Below are positions 1 through 11,616 of a stretch of DNA of 64,000 nt, piece after piece (the stretch's first letter is position 1; every line of letters begins with the position of its first letter). The translations under genes were made by a program, and so were the position numbers. This DNA comes from Actinomucor elegans (lineage: Eukaryota; Mucoromycota; Mucoromycetes; Mucorales; Mucoraceae): contig JAMSLZ010000010.1 of NCBI GenBank assembly GCA_026027325.1, forward strand, positions 744,001 to 808,000, in the 5' to 3' direction. A model generated the notes under the pieces. It was not told the origin of the DNA. It made no database searches and saw only the letters and a program-made list of their open reading frames with translations.

Positions 1-2
1 AC

Positions 3-770
3 ACCAAGGTTACCAAGATCGAATACAGCAAGAACGGCGTCGTTATCCATACCAACAAGGGCGATACTATCCGTGCCGAATATGCCATCTCTACTTTCAG
101 TATTGGTGTCCTTCAACACCACGACATTGAATGGAGCCCTGCTCTTCCTGCTTGGAAGCGTGAAGGTATTTATGGTTTCCATATGGCTACTTACACCAAG
201 ATCTTCTTCAACTTCCCTACCCAATTCTGGGATGATAACCAATTCACTATCTGGGCTGATCCTGATCAACGTGGCTACTTTAACTCTTGGCAAAACTTGA
301 ACGCTGATGGTTTCTTGCCCAAGAATTCCACCAGCAACATCTTCTTTGTTACTACCACCGATGCTTTATCTCACCGTATTGAAAACATGACTGATGAGGA
401 AGTTAAGGAAGAAATCATGGTTGTCTTGCGCAAGATGTATGGTGATGATATTCCTGAGCCTACTGATTTCATGTTCCCCAGATGGCACACCAACCCTCTC
501 TTCCGTGGTAGTTATTCCAACTGGCCTATTGGTGAATTGGATGAACACCACGCCAACATGCAGGCTTCTTTGAATAACCGTGTCTTCTTTGCTGGTGAAG
601 CTATGTCTGCTGAATACTTTGGTTTCTTGCAAGGTGCTTGGTTCAGTGGTGCCAAGGCTGCTACTGATATTACTGAATGTATCAAGCGCAAGTGTCCTCG
701 TTCTGAATACTATCCTGTTATTACCAATGCTAAGCTCAAGGCTAACATTGTTCGTCGTTCTTTCCTCTAA
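3..770 (+). CDS. Flavin-containing amine (polyamine) oxidase, C-terminal part
   Basis: The open frame enters from the left window edge and stops at 770, giving about 255 residues with no intron. It is the C-terminal half of an FAD-dependent monoamine/polyamine oxidase. Visible family features are the 'VLQHHDIEWSPALPAWK' stretch, which in this family separates the substrate-domain strands, and the terminal FAD-binding block 'RVFFAGEAMSAEYFGFLQGA', in which GE contacts the flavin and the following region closes the active site. After this block comes a basic C-terminal tail ending in an Arg-Arg-Ser pattern. Such enzymes oxidise the secondary amine of polyamines or related substrates and release hydrogen peroxide. 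The N-terminal Rossmann FAD-binding motif lies outside the window, so substrate and localisation cannot be judged. The coding sequence uses many C-ending codons, which suggests good expression. Confidence 0.85.
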   Translation, partial: TKVTKIEYSKNGVVIHTNKGDTIRAEYAISTFSIGVLQHHDIEWSPALPAWKREGIYGFHMATYTKIFFNFPTQFWDDNQFTIWADPDQRGYFNSWQNLNADGFLPKNSTSNIFFVTTTDALSHRIENMTDEEVKEEIMVVLRKMYGDDIPEPTDFMFPRWHTNPLFRGSYSNWPIGELDEHHANMQASLNNRVFFAGEAMSAEYFGFLQGAWFSGAKAATDITECIKRKCPRSEYYPVITNAKLKANIVRRSFL

Positions 771-1450
771 TTTATTTATATAATTAATACTCTACTATAA
801 CAATACTATTTAATTAGATTAATAATAAATACATAGTATTATTACTATAATATACGTATATCATCTTTGTTATTATGTTGATCCACAAATTACGGGTCTT
901 GTTATGTCTCAAGAATGAACTATCTAATACATGTAAAATGGCATAGAAACACTGTAGATGGTTAATGCACTTGTTTATCTGTATATGTTGTGTTTCTGTG
1001 CAGTATTCATATTGTTATATAGACTGATTCATTGCTAGTATGCTGACTCAAGCTGATAATATGATTCTACTAAGATTTGATTTTCATTTGTCGCGATGAT
1101 TTAGGCTGTCTCCTATATGGGGATGCTCGTGTGAAATTTTCAAGTTCTTTTATTTGAATCAAATCATAGAATACAGCTTTGAAGCTTGACAAAAACATAA
1201 AGCCAAACTGACACTTTATAATGGTTTGATTTTGATAGTTGTATACATAAGTCATGTAAAAAAGAGCCGATTGAATAGCATTTTCCACTATTAACAGTAT
1301 ATGCAACTTATATTGTTTGAAAGAAAATAATAGCAGAAAGCCCAAATCTGTGCTAATTAATGTTAAATTTACAGCATATTTTTCTCAACTGCTATGACAG
1401 CCCAGAAAATTGGCTTTTGGGATAAGTTATCTCTACCGACTTTAATTCAA

Positions 1451-1492
1451 TATTCTATCCGATAAATGATTCATGCTTAGAATGGGCTGCTT
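1451..1492 (+). repeat. Dispersed intergenic repeat, partial copy
   Basis: Contains 'gattcatgcttagaatgggc', which matches the right half of the dispersed motif ('...catgctcaaaatgagct...' at 45108). The left core is decayed ('tatccgataaatg'). Confidence 0.4.
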
Positions 1493-2180
1493 CATATGAT
1501 ATAAAAAAGGGGGCTGTATTTAGCTCCAGTGCAGTGAATGTTTTAAGATAATCATTAACTTATAATCTTCATTAGATAAATGCACATAAACAATGGTATA
1601 ATGGAAATACGGACAAATAGTATCTTGAATAATACAATATAAAATAATGGACTAAACAAAATTGCTAGATAAGGTCTAGAAAAAACAAAGCTCCTTCCTA
1701 TGGCCGATTTCTCTTTTCTAGTTGAGTAAAAGATAATATCTGCCACATTTACAATGTAAATCGGCAAAATAATGTTATTATTTTTCTTCCTCTTTCCCTT
1801 TTTGTTTCTTGTTCTTTTTCTTTTTTGGTTGTTGCTTAATGCACAAATTAACATAGATACAGGGTTTATTAAAAAGTTTTGTACATGATTTAATTGCTCA
1901 CTGAAATATATAAAGATCGCATCACATTTGATATATATATATATATAAAATAAACACGCCTTTGTTCGTTTAAAACTATATCCTTAATTCATGTCTGACA
2001 ATCTACTAATGCATGACAAAAAGCTGATCCATCATTCACATTCACTCCCTGAACTAGTTCGAATATTCTGATAGTTTAACGGCAAAAGGGTACCCTTTTG
2101 TTATGATTCGGATTGATGGGCCATCATCTCTTTGTTATTGCTTCATATAAACCATCTATAATGAGCTATAAACCGTTTAG

Positions 2181-2220
2181 TCAATCCAGTTTTAATGCCA
2201 CATCTGATGAGCATACATAT
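2181..2220 (+). repeat. Dispersed intergenic repeat copy
   Basis: Contains 'tttaatgccacatctgatga' followed by 'gcatacatat'. This is one of the best-preserved copies of the core also seen at 17711, 10361 and 45083. Confidence 0.6.
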
Positions 2221-3650
2221 TTTTATCATTATATTATTCGTGTAATTCTAGAACAAGGCGCTCATACAACGTAAACCTTATTGCTAATCACCATCAACCA
2301 TAATATACCCATTATACTACTCAAGTTGAAATAAAGGTTTCAATAGATTCAGCATATAATTCGCGCTTATATGTCATATTGTATGTAATATTAGACCTAG
2401 ATATAGATATAATTAAAGTGACATATATACTGATTTACACTGGCGAATCTAAGTAGTGTCTATTAATAGCTGACGTGCATTTCAAGAGGAGGTAGTAGGG
2501 TATTAAATAAAATGGCCAAAAATCATTATAGACAACAATAAATGCCATATGATTCAAAAGAGTGCGTAAAGTTGCTTCAATCTCTCGTTCGTCGTTTGAT
2601 ACCAAGTTCAGGACAATGTCTATGGCAAAAATTTCATTGTGCTGGTTTTTTCCTTTTGAAATTTTGAAAGTTTAAAAATACACCTACACTGACCCTGCTT
2701 GAGGTATATCACCAAGGTGTTTGGTCAATAGACTAGCGTCAAGTCACCTTCCTATCGCACTATTATTCCGAGATTTATTTAGTCCCTCATCATTTGGATC
2801 CCTGATGCTATAATAATCAAGCTTCAACCTTTAGTCAAGCCTTCGGATTTTGCCGGTATCTCTATATTGGAACTTAGCAGATAGCTTTAATGCTTTTCTG
2901 ACAAACGTACAGTCATCATCACTCTTTTATGCATCCTAAACTAATTACAGCGAATCTGGTTTTCGAATTGGCTATCATTCTGATCATTGGTGTTAGTGGT
3001 TGTTCAAAGGAATGTGATATACTGTCTCCAGGAAGGGCCTGCTTCCTCCCCTTCTCTTTCTCCTCTCCCTCCCCCACAGATCACTGTTTCGAATTTTCCC
3101 AGACAAGTTTCCTTTGCTCGTATGTCAAGCCTGTTTACAAGATATACCTGATTCGACTAAGTATCTGCTCGTCTACTGTTATCCAAAGATCATTATAATT
3201 TGGAAAGAAATTATCTTTGAATTTCTGTTATTTAAGGTAGATTCATAATATTAATGCAGCTTTATACTCATTGGACCTTTACAATGCTCGTCATTACCAG
3301 AAGTCTAGAATCTCTGCTGCTATGTTTTCATTATTACGTCGGCTAATATCTGGAAAACGTACTTTCATGGTGTTATTGATGATACACCTTTTTTTTGGTC
3401 CTCTGTTGTAGCTCTCATTTGCAAGAATATCAATCAGTATGTCCAAGAACGACAACTCAATTATCTTTTATGGTATTCGCAGTTAGCTTAGATTGGTTTA
3501 AATTCTTATTCTATATACTCTATACAAAGCAAATAAAAAAATAAAATATAATACAGTCAGAATTCCAGAACTTTTTATACTACAGAACATAGTTGGATAC
3601 TCTCAATTATAATGAACTTAAGTCATTGATGAGTTATGCTTCAAAAGTCC

Positions 3651-3678
<28 letters not shown>
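3651..3678 (+). repeat. T28 homopolymer
   Basis: Uninterrupted run of 28 T in the intergenic region. It could be the relic of a poly(A) tail on the minus strand or simple slippage, and no adjacent gene body supports retroposition. Confidence 0.9.
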
Positions 3679-3681
<3 letters not shown>

Positions 3682-4551
3682 TCACAAAGAAAAAAAGGGG
3701 GGCTCCCTAAAAAATTGAGCCTACGAGCGTACTCTCGGAATTTTTCCAATCACCATCTCTAACTCGTTTCCATCGCCTTTACATTTCTTGAACAATGACA
3801 ATCTAATTTCAAATCTGATTGCTAATACAAGTTTAAAATGAAGCAATGCATCTGTTAAAACCATCAATTAGCAAAGTTCAATAATAAAAATGAATAGTAT
3901 CAAACTATATATATATATATATATTATATGTGAGTAAACCTAATCATGTCTCAATCACTCCATCGATGTTGATCCAAAGCTGCATCTATTGATCACATTA
4001 TGATCAAAATAAGTCGCTGTATCCATTAGAGCCTCAAGCTTGACCATATAATGTAGTCTGAAAGAAGAAAAAGAAAGCCTGACGGAATGTCTATATTTTT
4101 CGCTCGTAGTAGTGATATATGTGCATGAGCCTCGCATTATTCGCGCAGAACACTCGATAGAGTGTGACTCAACGACCTGCACATGAAAACAAATAAATAC
4201 AAGTGGTTTTCATGGTTCAAAATGCCGCATTCTGTACAAGTACCTACTGTAATAGATTTCTAAGAAATAGAACTATACTTAACCAGATCAGAGATTGCTT
4301 TAATTAGACCTAATTTCCCACAGAGGGAATCATACATTCTCGAGACAGAATAACGATGTTTCATGTTTCTATAGAAACACGTAATAGTGCTAAGGGTGTA
4401 CGTGTACTTTGATCAATTATATAAAGTCCCTTTTTTTATTATATATTTTTTATTCTCTTATATTATATATATATATATGTACCTTTTCTTTAACAGATAG
4501 ATAGAAAAAAAAAGAAATACTACTACTACAAACTACTGCGTTTACATGAGA

Positions 4552-6188
4552 CTAATCCACGTCCATCAAGTCTCGGGGGCGTTCATGAGCATTATTATCC
4601 GAAGTATCAGCCTCAACTTCTGTCGAGCTGCCAGAAGCTACTAAACTGCGCGCTGCATTACGAGAGTTCCTTCGTTGGAGATGATGATAGAATAAAAGGT
4701 CCCCATCTCGTGGTGTTGGCCGACTTTGCATTGAAGGTGTGGTATCATTGTTATTGGTCGTCACTACTGGCAGTGATGATCTTCTTGTGGTGGTATTCAT
4801 ATGATTGTTGGTAGTGGTAGTGGTGTTATTGTTTGTAGTAGTATTAGTAGTGTTGTGTTCAGCAATAGGTATAGCCATAACATCAGAAGTGACATTATCC
4901 TCTAAATGAACTACTTGTTCTGTTGGAGGAGGAGGAGGAGGAGCAGCAGCAACAACAGCAGCAGCAGCAGCTTGCGTAGTAGAAGAAGTAGCTGTAGGAT
5001 TAGGAGGATGAGCATTGTGAGGTCTTTCTACACACCACCATCGATGACCATCAGCCCAAGCTTTTGATTGGCATGCTTTAGAACAGTATTTGGCCTTTCG
5101 ACTATAGAGTACAAAGTTAATACATGATAGTTATATCTATGTAAGGTACTTTACCAGCGACGACATTTAGCAAACTCGCGCGCGAAACGTTCCCATTTTC
5201 CGCACTGCATATTGGCACATTGTCTAACACCGCCTCTTGCATCATCTTTTCTACAAGCATTTCTCATGATAACACCGGCCCAGTAAATGATGGCAGCAGG
5301 ATGAACTCGGTGTGTAAATCTCTCTACTACAGAGAACACATTAGTAGGCTTATGGTTTGAATGAAAGGCTTGACGAATAAGAGGGTATTTAGAGAGATAG
5401 GCCAGTAGTTGTAAAGACAGCAAGATGTCTTCTTCACGATGTAATATTGCATCATTAGATAGATTTTTCAAAAGTGGGATCTTTGATAGAGAAGCGGTAT
5501 AAGGCTTTGATTTAGGTTTTCCAGTTCTTGTGATAAAAGTTCTTCTTTTTGGAATAGTAAATAGTGAATTGAGACTATTGACAAGCGTATGTTGGTAGAG
5601 TTGAGAAGGTGATTCGTTGTTCTGTAGGCTGTTCATTTCTACTTTAGTTGTGCTAGAAGACATAGTTGGTAAAGACAAAGCAGTAGCTGAAGTGCTTGTA
5701 GCGTTTATATTGTTTGTTGGGTTATATTGAAGTTGGTGTTGTTGCTGCTGCTGCTGTTGGTGATGGTGCAGCTGTTTCCTTTCTTGGTCCTTTTCAATCT
5801 TGGCTTTATCCAACGCTTCAATAAAGTTTTGCAAGATAGCAAGTACAACATGAACTGCTCCTGCTTCAACTACACGGGACCTAATAGCCTCAGTGCCACG
5901 TACTCCTACATTAACTACACATTGAAATGCTAGAGACCATTTCCAAAGAGAATGTTTGTCTGTATGTTGGCAAGTAGCCAATATCTTGACTAATCTTTCT
6001 AATCCTCCATCTGCAGCTAGTATTTCACGAATACGTGGAGATGTTGAAGTCATGTAAGCCAGATGAGTGAGTGAATTAACAAGTGGTAGAGTTGCTGTAC
6101 AATCTAAGGCTCTTCGATCATATAAAGTAGATGTAATTACAACTGCTGCTCTATTTTGTGCTGGAGAGCTAAAGTTGGGTTCACGCAT
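4552..6188 (-). CDS. MUB1: MUB1/SamB-family MYND zinc-finger protein
   Basis: Two exons, complement(5155..6188) and (4552..5101), joined over a 53-nt GTAAAG...TATAG intron, give 527 residues. The N-terminus 'MREPNFSSPAQNRAAVVITS' and the block 'WKWSLAFQCVVNVGVRGTEA' are characteristic of yeast Mub1 and Aspergillus SamB. I chose the ATG at 6188 because it starts exactly at this conserved N-terminus; the in-frame upstream codons are low complexity. The intron splits a Cys codon of the MYND finger, and splicing restores CxxxxC...CRKAKYCSKACQ...HRWWC (about residues 326-365). The middle is armadillo-like with a His/Gln-rich insert, and the tail has poly-Ala, poly-Pro and Asn/Thr-rich runs. In yeast, Mub1 works with Ubr2/Rad6 in ubiquitination of Rpn4; SamB affects conidiophore morphogenesis. 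The role here is inferred from those relatives. Confidence 0.92.
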
Positions 6189-6771
6189 TGAAAAAAAAAA
6201 GTGATGAGTTTTGGAAAGAGATGTAGAAAAAAAGAAAAAAAAGGAAAAAAGTACTATTAAACCAAGTTTTTCTGGGTTGTATTTTTTTTTATTATTATTA
6301 TTATTCAATTGTTTACAAGGCAAAGACGGATTTCTTTATTGAACCCCCCCTTTTCACAGTTGAATTACATTTAATTATCAGTTGCTCCTAGTTTACTTAC
6401 TTTGATTATGTGTATTAATAATACTGAAAAAGATGAGACCATTCAAGATGGTGGGGCGGAGTCCAACTGGAATCATTCAACTTTTTTTAACGTAATGACC
6501 CCTCCCCCATGCTGTGATACCAAAATTATACCATATCTTAATCTAGTTTGATAGTAACTGAACGCGTCAAGTGCACTTTCATCTGCCTATGTAATACTAG
6601 ATCTATACGATAACCATCTAATGTGTGTAAAACATATCTGTGCAATGGCACGGGTTTCATATCAATTTCTGGCCGAGATAACGCCACAACTACTTGTATA
6701 ATCGATTGTACGACTATTTGACACGCGTCTAGTTGATCCAAGTCGCGTAATATACATACTTTATTTCATCT
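6189..6771. other. Intergenic/promoter region upstream of MUB1-like gene
   Basis: 583 bp between the RPC5 stop and the MUB1-like start. It contains T/A-rich and poly-C stretches (a C8 run near 6344). A 67-codon frame at 6538-6741 on the minus strand starts with TTG only and has no family match, so it is not called as a gene. Confidence 0.5.
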
Positions 6772-7742
6772 CTAATGGGTTTGGGGCTTATGGCCACTTA
6801 GTTGATCAAGGTAGTCTGCATTTGAAGTGGTGCATTCGAGAACCTCTTTGGATGTAGCATACAGTTTTTCGCTCACCTTTTCAGCTTGAAGTGACTATAT
6901 CAAAAACACTTAGAAAAAAAAAACTATAGCGGTATAGTCAAAACTTACATTTTCATCATAATACACAATAGGCTGCCAATCTTCTTCTTCCGCATTACGT
7001 ACAGCCATCGAATACAGGTTTCTTCTTATACTACCGTTATCTCTGTCAGCATTCTTCACAGACACTTGCACTGCTTGTGCAGTATTAGCATCTGTTTCTC
7101 TTTTTTTTTCTTCTTGTTTCTCCACATCCTGAATACGCTTATTGGCTGCCTTCCATTTTTCATCAATCTTGTCGATATATTTAAATCCTGGTCGCAATTG
7201 TACCGTTGTATTGATAGGTGTTAAATGAAGTTGCTCTAGATAAAAGACTTGTCAGTTATCTGTCTATTCAAACCTTTTCGAGGCTTACCATCGCGAATCA
7301 CGCCAATAACATACTTTGTTTGTGAAGGTATTTCCACTGAAGTTAATGTCATTCTATCTAACAATTCCTCGTCTTTCTTCTTGGGTCCTTTATAGTTATG
7401 TCCCATATTCAACTCTTCTTCGTGTTCTTCCATACGACGGTCATAAGCCGTTTTGATAGTCTTGTCATTTAAACCCATGGCAAAATCCTCACCTCGCTCC
7501 GTACTATAGTTCGTGGAGCGTGTGTCTAAAGGCAGATCAAGTTCAACCATTCTGGCTTTGGGCTTTAAACGTGCAGCATTGGGTCCAGTTTTTGCGGTAA
7601 AAGGTGTAGATCGCATAGGATATTGAAACATGTACAAGTATTTTGAAAGCTCATTAGTTAAATAAATGGGGTACTCGGCTAGAATTTCATCGTCTTGGTC
7701 CATGAGGCGTGGATCGTTATGGTTATCTACGTTTTGTGACAT
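6772..7742 (-). CDS. RPC37: RNA polymerase III subunit RPC5 (Rpc37)
   Basis: Three exons, complement(7289..7742), (6949..7235) and (6772..6894), give 287 residues. The protein matches the RPC5/Sin-N family: an early 'EYPIYLTNELSKYLYMFQYP' segment, a 'KARMVELDLPLD' block and 'YVIGVIRD|EQLHLTPINTTVQLRPGF', where the bar is the first intron. Two donors are possible for intron 1. The upstream one (GTAAGC, 53-nt intron) reproduces the family pattern 'RDGELHLTP' and was chosen over a 38-nt alternative. RPC5 pairs with Rpc53 to form the TFIIF-like subcomplex of Pol III, which acts in initiation, termination and reinitiation. The length resembles the short fungal Rpc37 rather than animal POLR3E, which carries a long C-terminal extension. 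Confidence 0.9.
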
Positions 7743-8492
7743 GCTGCTATGGTGAAATGTTAAAAAAAAATTTGGATTCAAAGTTTCGAGACAGTTGATC
7801 ATCGTGACTTGGTTATTTACAAGGTGTACCTTTCTGCTCTCATCTTTTCAAATTTTGATCATTGAAGATTGTGTTTTAAAGGCATGATTTGTAATACCAA
7901 ATATCGACTATGTTTATATATGTTTATTTTATTTCTTAAAAAAAAAGGAATCAAAAGCCCTATGAATTACAAATCTTTTACAGAATTGACGAAGAGTATA
8001 ACACTATTTATATATTGTCTGATATACAATTCTAGTGCAAGCAAACTTTGTTAATAGATCACATATTTCTTTTGAAAGTTTATTACAAGGAAACCATTTG
8101 AAGTATCAAGGCCGTGATATGAATCACATACACCCTTACGTAAACCTTTTCGCTAATTGATTGGAAATTGTGAATTAATTTCTTGGTGCAAAGTTACGGC
8201 AAAAAGTATATGCATGTTACTATAAAATTTTTCGGTTTAAATGGCCTTATTTCTTGCTCTAGATTATCAACAAAAGACCTGTGGGTCTTACTCAGAAATT
8301 TTAACGAATATCAGTCCAATCAACCGGCGAAAATTTTTCTAGAATTAGCAAATGGTTTCCAAAAAAAGTAAAACTTGCAATTGCTGGTTGACAAACAGGG
8401 TGCCTACTTTGTACTACAACTAAGCAAAGATTTTATGAATGTAGCAGATTACTAAGAATACGAAACACAAATCTGATACAGCATTAAACGGT
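7743..8492. other. Intergenic region left of the foldback
   Basis: AT-rich sequence upstream of RPC5 with no supported gene. The 61- and 62-codon frames at 7869-8054 and 8183-8371 show no family features. Confidence 0.5.
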
Positions 8493-9780
8493 AATCTGTC
8501 AGGAGGCCTATGATAATTACATCTGCATTAGTTGCAATGTATATAATTTACGTTGTAATAATAAATTACAAGATATTCATAATATTTTAGTTAGACAATT
8601 ACTCTAGTTTATGCAGCCGTTCCTCCTGGATATGTACTAGGAATCAGATATGACATTCAAGCAAGATCAGGCCAGAAATAATGTGCATAGAAGCGAAAAA
8701 AATAGCCCGACTTTAGAAGAAAAAAAAATCTTAAGGGCATAGCCTTAGGTCTAAGTTTCTTTTTTATGGGGCGCAGTGACTACATTGCTACTGCAAGGTC
8801 TATTAATAATTTAGGTTTAGTACATTTGTGTATATGCAGTTCTATTTTTTTGTGTATTTTTATTTGAAGAAACACACGAGTTGTGAGCGCTGTTAAAAAA
8901 AAGGTGGGAAAATCGACTTTTTATTATGGTTTTATAACAAATCTTTTATATCATTTAATGAGTATTGTGGCTCTAAGCAATTTCTGCTCAATTGTTTACG
9001 TATCAGCATTTTTTTTTTTTTTTACTGCTCCAGAAGTTGGCTTTAAAGGACATCTAAGGCACCAAAATTGGTCCCAGGCGAAGAAGAAGAAAAAATTAAA
9101 TACCGACAATCAGTGAGAGGAGAATAATCAGCATCAGAGCGATCAAGACTATGGTTGTATGTTGATATTTCAATTGTTCTTTTTTTCGCCTGGGGCCAAT
9201 TTTGGTGCCTTAGATGTCCTTTAAAGCCAACTTCTGGAGCAGTAAAAAAAAAAAAAAAAATGCTGATACGTAAACAATTGAGCAGAAATTGCTTAGAGCC
9301 ACAATACTCATTAAATGATATAAAAGATTTGTTATAAAACCATAATAAAAAGTCGATTTTCCCACCTTTTTTTAACAGCGCTCACAACTCGTATGTTTCT
9401 TCAAATAAAAAATACACAAAAAAATAGAACTGCATACGCACGAACGTATTAAATTTACATTATTAACAGATTTTGTAATAAAAGTGCCATCAATGCGTTC
9501 CATAAAAAAAAGGCAAATGTTGATCAGTTGTTGATCATTTCAGTCTAGAGAACATCCTTGATATTTTTTTTTCCTGCTATTGGACCCTTGTTATATTCTA
9601 GAAGCGATTTATCTTGAATGCCATATCTGATTCCTAGTACATATCCAGGAGGAACGGCTGCATAAACTAGAGTAATTGTCTAACTAAAATATTATGAATA
9701 TCTTGTAATTTATTATTACAACGTAAATTATATACATTGCAACTAATGCAGATGTAATTATCATAGGCCTCCTGACAGAT
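8493..9780. repeat. 1.29-kb foldback element (large inverted repeat)
   Basis: The sequence from 8493 inward is the reverse complement of the sequence from 9780 inward, with its centre near 9136. The outer blocks 8493-8659 and 9614-9780 differ at a single position over about 167 bp. The inner blocks (about 8875-9080 and 9188-9395) differ only by homopolymer length and one or two transitions. Between them, about 8660-8790 and 9480-9610 have diverged strongly. A spacer of about 50-80 bp separates the arms. The small open frames inside (8883-9116, 9155-9337) are mirror images created by the repeat and are not genes. A transcript across this locus would fold into a hairpin of several hundred base pairs. 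Confidence 0.93.
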
Positions 9781-9782
9781 CA

Positions 9783-9827
9783 CTGCTTAATGTCACATCC
9801 GATAAGCGTTTTAGACTGAAAGAGAGC

Positions 9828-9830
<3 letters not shown>
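9783..9830 (+). repeat. Dispersed repeat copy at the foldback end
   Basis: Reads 'tgcttaatgtcacatccgat' then 'aagcgtttta', which is the dispersed core directly outside the right foldback arm. The left end shows a decayed inverse counterpart around 8470-8490 ('atctgatacagcattaaacg'). Confidence 0.6.

Positions 9831-9832
<2 letters not shown>

Positions 9833-9870
<38 letters not shown>
9833..9870 (+). repeat. TA dinucleotide microsatellite
   Basis: Nearly uninterrupted (TA)n run of close to 40 bp just outside the foldback. Confidence 0.9.
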
Positions 9871-9873
<3 letters not shown>

Positions 9874-10350
9874 GTCTTCTTCCCTTTACAATGCAGTTTT
9901 TATAATCTATTTTTTGATGATTAACCATACATTATATAAATTTTATTATAGATTTCTCAATCAATCTCGACGAAATGTGTCGTATTTCCCCAGTTACACT
10001 CCAATAATACTATCGAGTATAGAACACTCTGAATAGCTACATATGATTAACACCTTACTCAAGTATATATAAATCTGCCACACTTACTATACTTGCCAAA
10101 TATCCTGAATGGTAAAAGTTATTCCCTAGATTCTCTACTTGGAATCCAATATTACTATTGTCGCCCAAACAGTTATATAAAATGACCAGTAACTGTATAC
10201 AAGTTACTGTATGTGTAAATAAGGTATAATATCGAATAAGTCTCTGCTTGACTCTAATGGATATAAAAGTCATCTTATTTATTTTTACCATGAATACCCA
10301 TATCCTAATCTTAAAAAAAAAATCTCATTTCAATTTATCTATTTTATACC

Positions 10351-10405
10351 TAAATGTCTCAAAATGCCGCATCTGATTAGTATTTTATGCTCAAAAGGAA
10401 CTATT
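10351..10405 (+). repeat. Dispersed intergenic repeat copy
   Basis: Shows both halves of the motif: 'aaaatgccgcatctgattag' followed by 'tattttatgctcaaaaggaa'. Confidence 0.6.
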
Positions 10406-11616
10406 ATCTTTGTTTAATTATGATACAGTTAATATATCATATTCATTAATGATTAATTATCAATTATGCACATTTCATACAGTCTTTTTCTAATGATTAA
10501 ATTTTTCGATCAATCTCGATGAATTATTGCATTTGACAATTAACTCACATATTTGCAATGAAGGAAGAGACTCTATCATTTTCAATAAAAAGCCAATGAC
10601 GATTTCATAATAATAAATGATGTTTTTTTTTTTTTTGGTAAAAGACTTTGGCCAAGACACATTTGGGGTTTTCTGTAAGAACGCATAGAGCAAAACTAAT
10701 GTAATGAATGATATACAAAGTCATGACGTGTCTATAACGAACAGTAATGTACAAAATTCTCGGATATCTCTACCAAGCTAATCAGAAAGATGGCCAAAGT
10801 CAAACGCGTCTCTGTGGAAAGACATTCAAAGAACAAAGTTAGATTCCAACATGGATTTTTACAAGGAATCAAAGGCGATCAATCTTTTTTCAAAAATATG
10901 CAATTGCCATTCCATATTCACAAACCAAATGAAATATAAGCCACATAAAGTCAAATAATATAATTTTAAATTTTTTTTTTTATTTATTAAAAAAGCAAAA
11001 CATGTAATCATAACAGAGGCACCCTTGCACTAGAAAGAAAGAAAGAAAAAGAGTTAATACAAGCGAAAAGAAGGATTTTCTTTGTATCAATGTTATTATG
11101 TAAAGTTTCTTTTGATTCAGAGAGGGCAAGTAAATAATAACGTTCATAAAGTTAGAAGGTCCCTGTTGCGTATATGGAACCAACTTCAGCAATAGACTTA
11201 ATCATCAACAAAAAAAGAAACTCCACACAATAACATGACATATTACAAATATACGATACCTTACATGTAGACCATATTAAAATTCCTTTGTATTCATTCT
11301 TTAGATTAAGGCTATCAATACCCTAGCTAAAGAATCAATACTTTAACTAAAAGAAAGAACAACGAAGAAAAGCAGACAAAGACTCGTTTTATAGACAAGA
11401 AAAAACGAGTCCCTCCCCGCTTCAGTGAAAAATTTTTTTCACCTTGCACAACTGTCAAATTGAAACCTCGGTTTCGTAGTTCCAATTCTTGTTAATGCAT
11501 AGCGGCTGGAAACATATTTAATCTAACTCTATAACCTAAGAATGATTTAAATACTCGATGCAAAGGATGTGATAGATAGTCTTTCTCTTTTTATTATTAT
11601 TCATATCCTCTCTAAA

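Larger units (their letters stand above)
771..4551. other. Intergenic region, 3.8 kb, no convincing gene
   Basis: AT-rich spacer between the amine oxidase and the MUB1-like gene. Open frames of 75-99 codons occur (for example 1555-1854 minus and 2929-3198 plus), but they lack family resemblance and splice-supported extension, and they are rich in Lys/Phe/Ile runs typical of chance frames. Contents that can be named are two degenerate copies of the dispersed repeat (1451-1492 and 2181-2220), a T28 tract at 3651-3678 and short TA runs near 1930 and 3910. Confidence 0.6.
9781..11616. other. Intergenic region right of the foldback
   Basis: AT-rich spacer before the mannosyltransferase gene. It holds a dispersed-repeat copy abutting the foldback (9783-9830), a long TA microsatellite (about 9833-9870) and another dispersed-repeat copy (10351-10405). 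Minus-strand frames at 10055-10291, 10490-10693 and 10980-11192 look like chance frames. Confidence 0.5.

Noticed and set aside
1555..1854. 99-codon minus-strand frame in the first long spacer
   Set aside because: Composition is dominated by Lys/Asn/Ile/Phe runs from AT-rich DNA; there is no family match and no spliced extension.
3651..3678. Homopolymer runs as retroposon poly(A) tails
   Set aside because: No gene copy or target duplication adjoins any of the intergenic runs.
6538..6741. 67-codon minus-strand frame between the RPC5 and MUB1 genes
   Set aside because: Starts with TTG rather than ATG, and no splice junction connects it to RPC5, whose stop at 6774 is clear. No family is recognised, though the text is fairly protein-like.
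8883..9337. Two short plus-strand frames inside the foldback
   Set aside because: They are mirror products of the inverted repeat and contain the homopolymer runs; neither has coding character.
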